Shown here: piece by piece, positions 60,864 to 64,000 of the stretch | Position numbering within the stretch: position 1 is the stretch's first letter | How the letters are laid out: the number at the start of each line of letters is the position of its first letter | Origin: Peptoniphilus senegalensis JC140 | Lineage (GTDB): Bacteria; Bacillota; Clostridia; Tissierellales; Peptoniphilaceae | Direction of reading: 5' to 3' | Assembly (NCBI RefSeq): GCF_000321025.1 | Contig: NZ_HE610718.1 | Coordinates: forward strand, 38,872-102,871 | Length of the DNA: 64,000 bases | Position numbers and translations under genes: made by a program | The notes under the pieces: generated by a model | What the model saw: only the letters and a program-made list of their open reading frames with translations | Told to the model about the DNA's origin: nothing | Databases searched by the model: none

Positions 60864-61588
60864 AAATTTCAGAATTATATCTAATATTTTTTATCTACTC
60901 TTTTATTGGCTGGTGCTGGGAGAGTTTCCCCTGTTCCACTATTGAGCTAGATAGATTTTATAACAGAGGATTTCTTATTGGTCCATCTTGCCCCATCTAT
61001 GGCATTGGCGCAACACTTTCTTACTTGATGCTTAAAAATTTTGAATCAAACTTTTATATTTTTCTTTACTCAGCATTTTTATCATGCACAATTGAGTACA
61101 TCATAGGATATTTTTTGGAAAGATTTTTTCACAAAAAATGGTGGGACTACAGTGCCTATCCATTCCAAATTAAAAGTAGAGTTTGCCTATATGGCTTATT
61201 AATTTTTGGCGTTGCCAATATAGTAATTGTCAAGTACCTAACACCTATTATGTTGCTCTTCTTCTCTGCTGCAGATGACAAGGTAATCGAAACTACAGTT
61301 TCTGTATTTTCTTTCCTATTTGTAGGAGATCTTATCTTGACACTAAATCACTTGCTTGGACTTTCTTCTAAGTTGGAAAAAATTTATTATGCCCTTGATG
61401 AAAAAAGTGAAAATTATTTTAACTATCTAAATGAGTCAGATCGCCTAGCAAATTTAAAATTAATGTCTGAATCAAAAAAGTTTAAGGTAAAATTTGAAAA
61501 TTTTAATTCAAATCTAAAGGACAGAGAAGAAAATTTAAAAAGAATTAATTACACAAAAATAAAAGACCTCTTTAGTGATAATTTTTAA
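60860..61588 (+). CDS. CmpB-type putative ABC transporter permease
   Basis: A 242-residue membrane protein of PF06541 (ABC_trans_CmpB), often annotated as a putative permease but without a paired ATPase here. The N terminus has FFIYSFIGWCWESFPCSTIE and FYNRGFLIGPSCPIYGIGA near 10-50, the hallmark of the family. About five helices are followed by a Lys-rich cytoplasmic tail from ~180. It overlaps the HD gene by four bases, so the two are coupled. Its stop codon lies in the bidirectional terminator. Confidence 0.85.
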   Translation: MKISELYLIFFIYSFIGWCWESFPCSTIELDRFYNRGFLIGPSCPIYGIGATLSYLMLKNFESNFYIFLYSAFLSCTIEYIIGYFLERFFHKKWWDYSAYPFQIKSRVCLYGLLIFGVANIVIVKYLTPIMLLFFSAADDKVIETTVSVFSFLFVGDLILTLNHLLGLSSKLEKIYYALDEKSENYFNYLNESDRLANLKLMSESKKFKVKFENFNSNLKDREENLKRINYTKIKDLFSDNF

Positions 61589-61614
61589 TAATCACTAAAG
61601 AGGTCTTTTTTTTT
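61565..61614. terminator. Long bidirectional terminator between the CmpB-type gene and pyk
   Basis: GACCTCTTTAGTGAT/ATCACTAAAGAGGTC (61565-61579 with 61591-61605) is a perfect 15-bp stem with nine T on the plus strand. The 5' arm overlaps the end of the coding region. Confidence 0.9.
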
Positions 61615-61638
61615 GCAAATTTTTATTATATAAAGTTT

Positions 61639-63372
61639 TTATCTTCTAACAGTGCCATCCATTGGCTCTATTGTTATCAAGTCTCCAGTATTTATTTTTT
61701 CTGTAATATCTTTTACGCCAACTATGGCAGTCTTGCCGAGAGAAATTGCCGCTACTGCTCCATTTGATGTGAAGCCTGCCTCTTCTGTTATAAATCCAGA
61801 GGATTTTTCCATGTAAGGAATCATCCTGCCGTCAGTTCCCATGCAAACTATGATGTCCTTGGTCTTAAAGTCTCTTTCTAAATCTTCAATTGTATTTGCA
61901 ACTACGGCTCTTGCCTTCTTTTTCTTTTTGCCAATAGCTGTGCCTCTTCCCAAAATTTCTGATACTGTTTCAATTTTAAGAAGATTAGTTGAACCAGCTA
62001 TCCCTGTAGGCACTCCTGCTGTTAAAACTACTAAGTCTCCAGATTTTAAGAAGCCCTTTGTGACAGCAACTTCCATTGATGCGTCAATTAAATTGTCTGT
62101 GTCCTTGAAGTTTAAAACTTTTACAGGAGAGATGCCCCATACAAGACTAAGTTGATTTTTAACTTTTTCAAAGGGTGTGGATGCAATTATTGGAGTCTCT
62201 GGTCTAAATTTTGCAATGGCTCTTGAAGTGTTGCCCGAAGTTGTCGCTGTGATTATAGCCTGAGCACCAAGGTCTCTTGCAATTACGCAGGCACTTTTTC
62301 CTATGGAATTTGTCATGGAATTTTCCACATCCCTAATTCGACTTTCCAAGATTTCATCGTGGTCAATAGTATTTTCTGTGTATTCCAAAATTTTTCTCAT
62401 TGTAACAACTGACTCAATTGGATATTTGCCACTTGCAGTTTCTCCTGAAAGCATAACAGCACTTGTCCCATCAAGGACTGCATTGGCAACATCATTTGTT
62501 TCTGCACGAGTTGGTCTTGGATTTCTAATCATGGAGTCAAGCATTTGCGTTGCAGTGATTACACTTTTTCCAACTATGTTACATTTTTTTATAATTTCCT
62601 TTTGCACAATTGGCACTGCCTCTGTCTCGATTTCAACGCCCAAATCTCCCCTGGCAACCATAATTCCGTCAGAAACTTCTATTATCTCGTCAATTAATTC
62701 CACTGCCTTTTGAGATTCAATCTTGGAAATAATTTTTGTAGTGTAGTCCCTTTCTTCTTCAAGAACTTTTCTTATGGCGAGGACATCTTCTCTAGACCTT
62801 ACAAAGGATGCCGCTATAAAATCAATATCTTCCTTCACTCCAAATTTTATATCGTCAATGTCTCTTCCAGTTAGGGCTGGAAGATTTAAGTTGGCTCCAG
62901 GCACATTTACTCCCTTGTGAGATGAAATTGCACCAGAATTTTTTACTTCTGTAACTATTTCTTCTCCACGAATTTCTTTCACAAGAAGCTCCACAAGTCC
63001 ATCATCAATTAAAATCTTGTCGCCCTCTTTTACATCCTTGTAGAGTTCCTTATAGGATATACTAGAAATTTTCTCATTTCCAAGTAAATCCTTGTTAGTT
63101 AAAATAAATTCTTCGCCACTTTGAAGAACCACTTCTCCATTAACTTCTCCAAGTCTAATTTCTGGTCCTTTTGTATCAAGCATTATGCCAATAGGAAGAT
63201 CCATTTCCCTTCTCAATTTTTTTATCCTATCAATTTTTATCTTGTGTTCCTCGTGGCTTCCATGAGAAAAATTTAGTCTTGCAAGGTTGACTCCCTCTGT
63301 GAATAATTGCCTTAACACTTCTTCACTTTCACTTGCCGGTCCAATTGTAGCAACTATTTTTGTCTTTTTCAT
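61639..63372 (-). CDS. pyk: Pyruvate kinase with C-terminal mobile domain
   Basis: Converts PEP and ADP to pyruvate and ATP, 577 residues. The catalytic domain shows GPASESEEVLRQL, LDTKGPEIRLG and IMVARGDLGVEIETEAV near 240. After residue ~475 comes the PEP-utiliser-like extra domain found in Bacillales and Clostridia enzymes; its usual TSH segment reads FTSNGAVAAISLGKTAIVGV, with Asn in place of His. The start ATG at 63372 follows GAGGTG. It is eight bases after pfkA stops, the usual glycolytic pair. Confidence 0.95.
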   Translation of the reverse strand: MKKTKIVATIGPASESEEVLRQLFTEGVNLARLNFSHGSHEEHKIKIDRIKKLRREMDLPIGIMLDTKGPEIRLGEVNGEVVLQSGEEFILTNKDLLGNEKISSISYKELYKDVKEGDKILIDDGLVELLVKEIRGEEIVTEVKNSGAISSHKGVNVPGANLNLPALTGRDIDDIKFGVKEDIDFIAASFVRSREDVLAIRKVLEEERDYTTKIISKIESQKAVELIDEIIEVSDGIMVARGDLGVEIETEAVPIVQKEIIKKCNIVGKSVITATQMLDSMIRNPRPTRAETNDVANAVLDGTSAVMLSGETASGKYPIESVVTMRKILEYTENTIDHDEILESRIRDVENSMTNSIGKSACVIARDLGAQAIITATTSGNTSRAIAKFRPETPIIASTPFEKVKNQLSLVWGISPVKVLNFKDTDNLIDASMEVAVTKGFLKSGDLVVLTAGVPTGIAGSTNLLKIETVSEILGRGTAIGKKKKKARAVVANTIEDLERDFKTKDIIVCMGTDGRMIPYMEKSSGFITEEAGFTSNGAVAAISLGKTAIVGVKDITEKINTGDLITIEPMDGTVRR

Positions 63373-63380
63373 AAAACACC

Positions 63381-64000
63381 TCATATTGAAACAGTTTTTA
63401 GTATATCTAATAAATCTTTTCTAAAAACTTTTTTAACTTCAAAAATTTCGTCAAAGCTCATGGTCATTGCTTTTCCATCTTTAAATCCAAGGGCTAAAGA
63501 ATTTCCTTTTTTTGCTTCTTTTACTGACAAGTAGCCAAGCTCTGATGCCAAAATCCTGTCAAAAATGCTTGGTGCTCCTCCCCTTTGGATATATCCAAGA
63601 ACAGTAACCTTTGTGTCAATTCCAGTTAAGTTTTCAAATTTCTCTGCAAAGTCAAAGGCAGAGCCACAGCCTTCAGCCATAATAATTATATGATGTCTCT
63701 TGCCTCTGTTTTTTCCCATGATTGCCTTCTCAGCTATTTCATTTATATCCATGGGAATTTCTGGCACTATAATGGACTCTGCTCCAGATGAAACTCCAGA
63801 GTAAAGAGCAATGTCGCCGCATTCTCTTCCCATTACTTCAACTATATTTGCCCTACCATGTGATTCCGTTGTATCTCTTATGTGACTAATTGCTTCAGTA
63901 ACAGTTTCCACTGCCGTCATAAATCCTATGGTAAAATCTGTGTAGGCAAGGTCATTGTCTATGGAACAAGGAATGCCAATAACATTTATGCCTCTATCCA
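63381..64000 (-). CDS. pfkA: ATP-dependent 6-phosphofructokinase, 5' part outside the window
   Basis: Only the C-terminal ~206 residues are in view; the reading frame runs off the right edge and an internal ATG at 63920 is not the start. Motifs are IGIPCSIDND-LAYTDFTIGF (the catalytic Asp is kept), VEVMGRECGD, and VLGYIQRGGAPSIFDRILA, all PfkA hallmarks. The usual GIPGTIDND reads GIPCSIDND, so the residue used to separate ATP from PPi enzymes is Cys rather than Gly or Lys. Phosphorylates fructose 6-phosphate; pyk follows. Confidence 0.93.
   Translation of the reverse strand, partial: DRGINVIGIPCSIDNDLAYTDFTIGFMTAVETVTEAISHIRDTTESHGRANIVEVMGRECGDIALYSGVSSGAESIIVPEIPMDINEIAEKAIMGKNRGKRHHIIIMAEGCGSAFDFAEKFENLTGIDTKVTVLGYIQRGGAPSIFDRILASELGYLSVKEAKKGNSLALGFKDGKAMTMSFDEIFEVKKVFRKDLLDILKTVSI

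Overview
The window is chromosomal DNA from a low-GC anaerobic Firmicute, judging by its strong AT bias, strict AGGAGG-type ribosome sites, rho-independent terminators, T-boxes and TPP riboswitch. Gene content (SUF assembly with SufU, RNase J, IreB, RbgA, PxpABC, TrpX-type binding proteins, class A PBP) and low GC fit Tissierellia/Peptoniphilaceae (Peptoniphilus-like). The genus is inference. I see no rRNA, tRNA, transposase, prophage or CRISPR array.

1-6.9 kb (minus strand except one small ORF): a GME-fold-like protein, a TrmH/SpoU methylase, a UBA/DUF4342 protein, a frameshifted YerB-like lipoprotein, the KtrAB potassium system, and infC-rpmI-rplT behind a consensus promoter and an L20-type leader attenuator, with infC starting at ATT. 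6.9-15.3 kb: an ancient housekeeping cluster, alaS-ireB-ruvX-DUF1292-fur-rnj-trmR-trhP-udk. 15.3-23.2 kb: sufCBDSU, an IscR-like Rrf2 regulator, a second cysteine desulfurase and an AI-2E-family permease, read from one promoter that carries an inverted repeat. 23.2-26.9 kb: yraN, rnhB, rbgA, a HAD phosphatase and ychF.

27-31 kb (plus strand): an ABC exporter whose ATPase lacks most catalytic residues, then an ECF sigma factor/anti-sigma pair. 31-35.5 kb (minus): an aromatic amino-acid ABC importer with two paralogous binding proteins, each behind its own T-box; the two leaders differ at the specifier triplet, UAC (Tyr) and UUC (Phe). 35.5-38.8 kb: twin tiny membrane proteins, nadE, yigZ, hflX and an orphan HicB. 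39-42 kb (plus): a class A penicillin-binding protein lacking the SxxK lysine, and a tiny, very basic protein.

42-47 kb: a macrodomain protein, an NhaC antiporter paired with an uncharacterised barrel protein, a HEPN plus PD-(D/E)XK fusion (possible defence nuclease) and small membrane/lipoproteins. 47-51.6 kb: 5-oxoprolinase genes pxpA-NRAMP-pxpB-pxpC-DUF1445. 51.6-54.7 kb: a TPP-riboswitch-controlled ThiXYZ-type importer with a YqgV-type thiamine-binding protein. 54.7-61.6 kb: nitroreductase, ABC exporter, MurJ, a membrane-anchored Lys/Glu repeat protein, an HD hydrolase and a CmpB-type membrane protein. The right edge holds pyruvate kinase and the 3' part of pfkA.

The most unusual items are the Tyr/Phe twin T-box transporter, the HEPN-nuclease fusion, the PBP with a broken transpeptidase motif, the degenerate ABC ATPase, and the lipoprotein frameshift that falls exactly on an A AAA AAG slippery heptamer.
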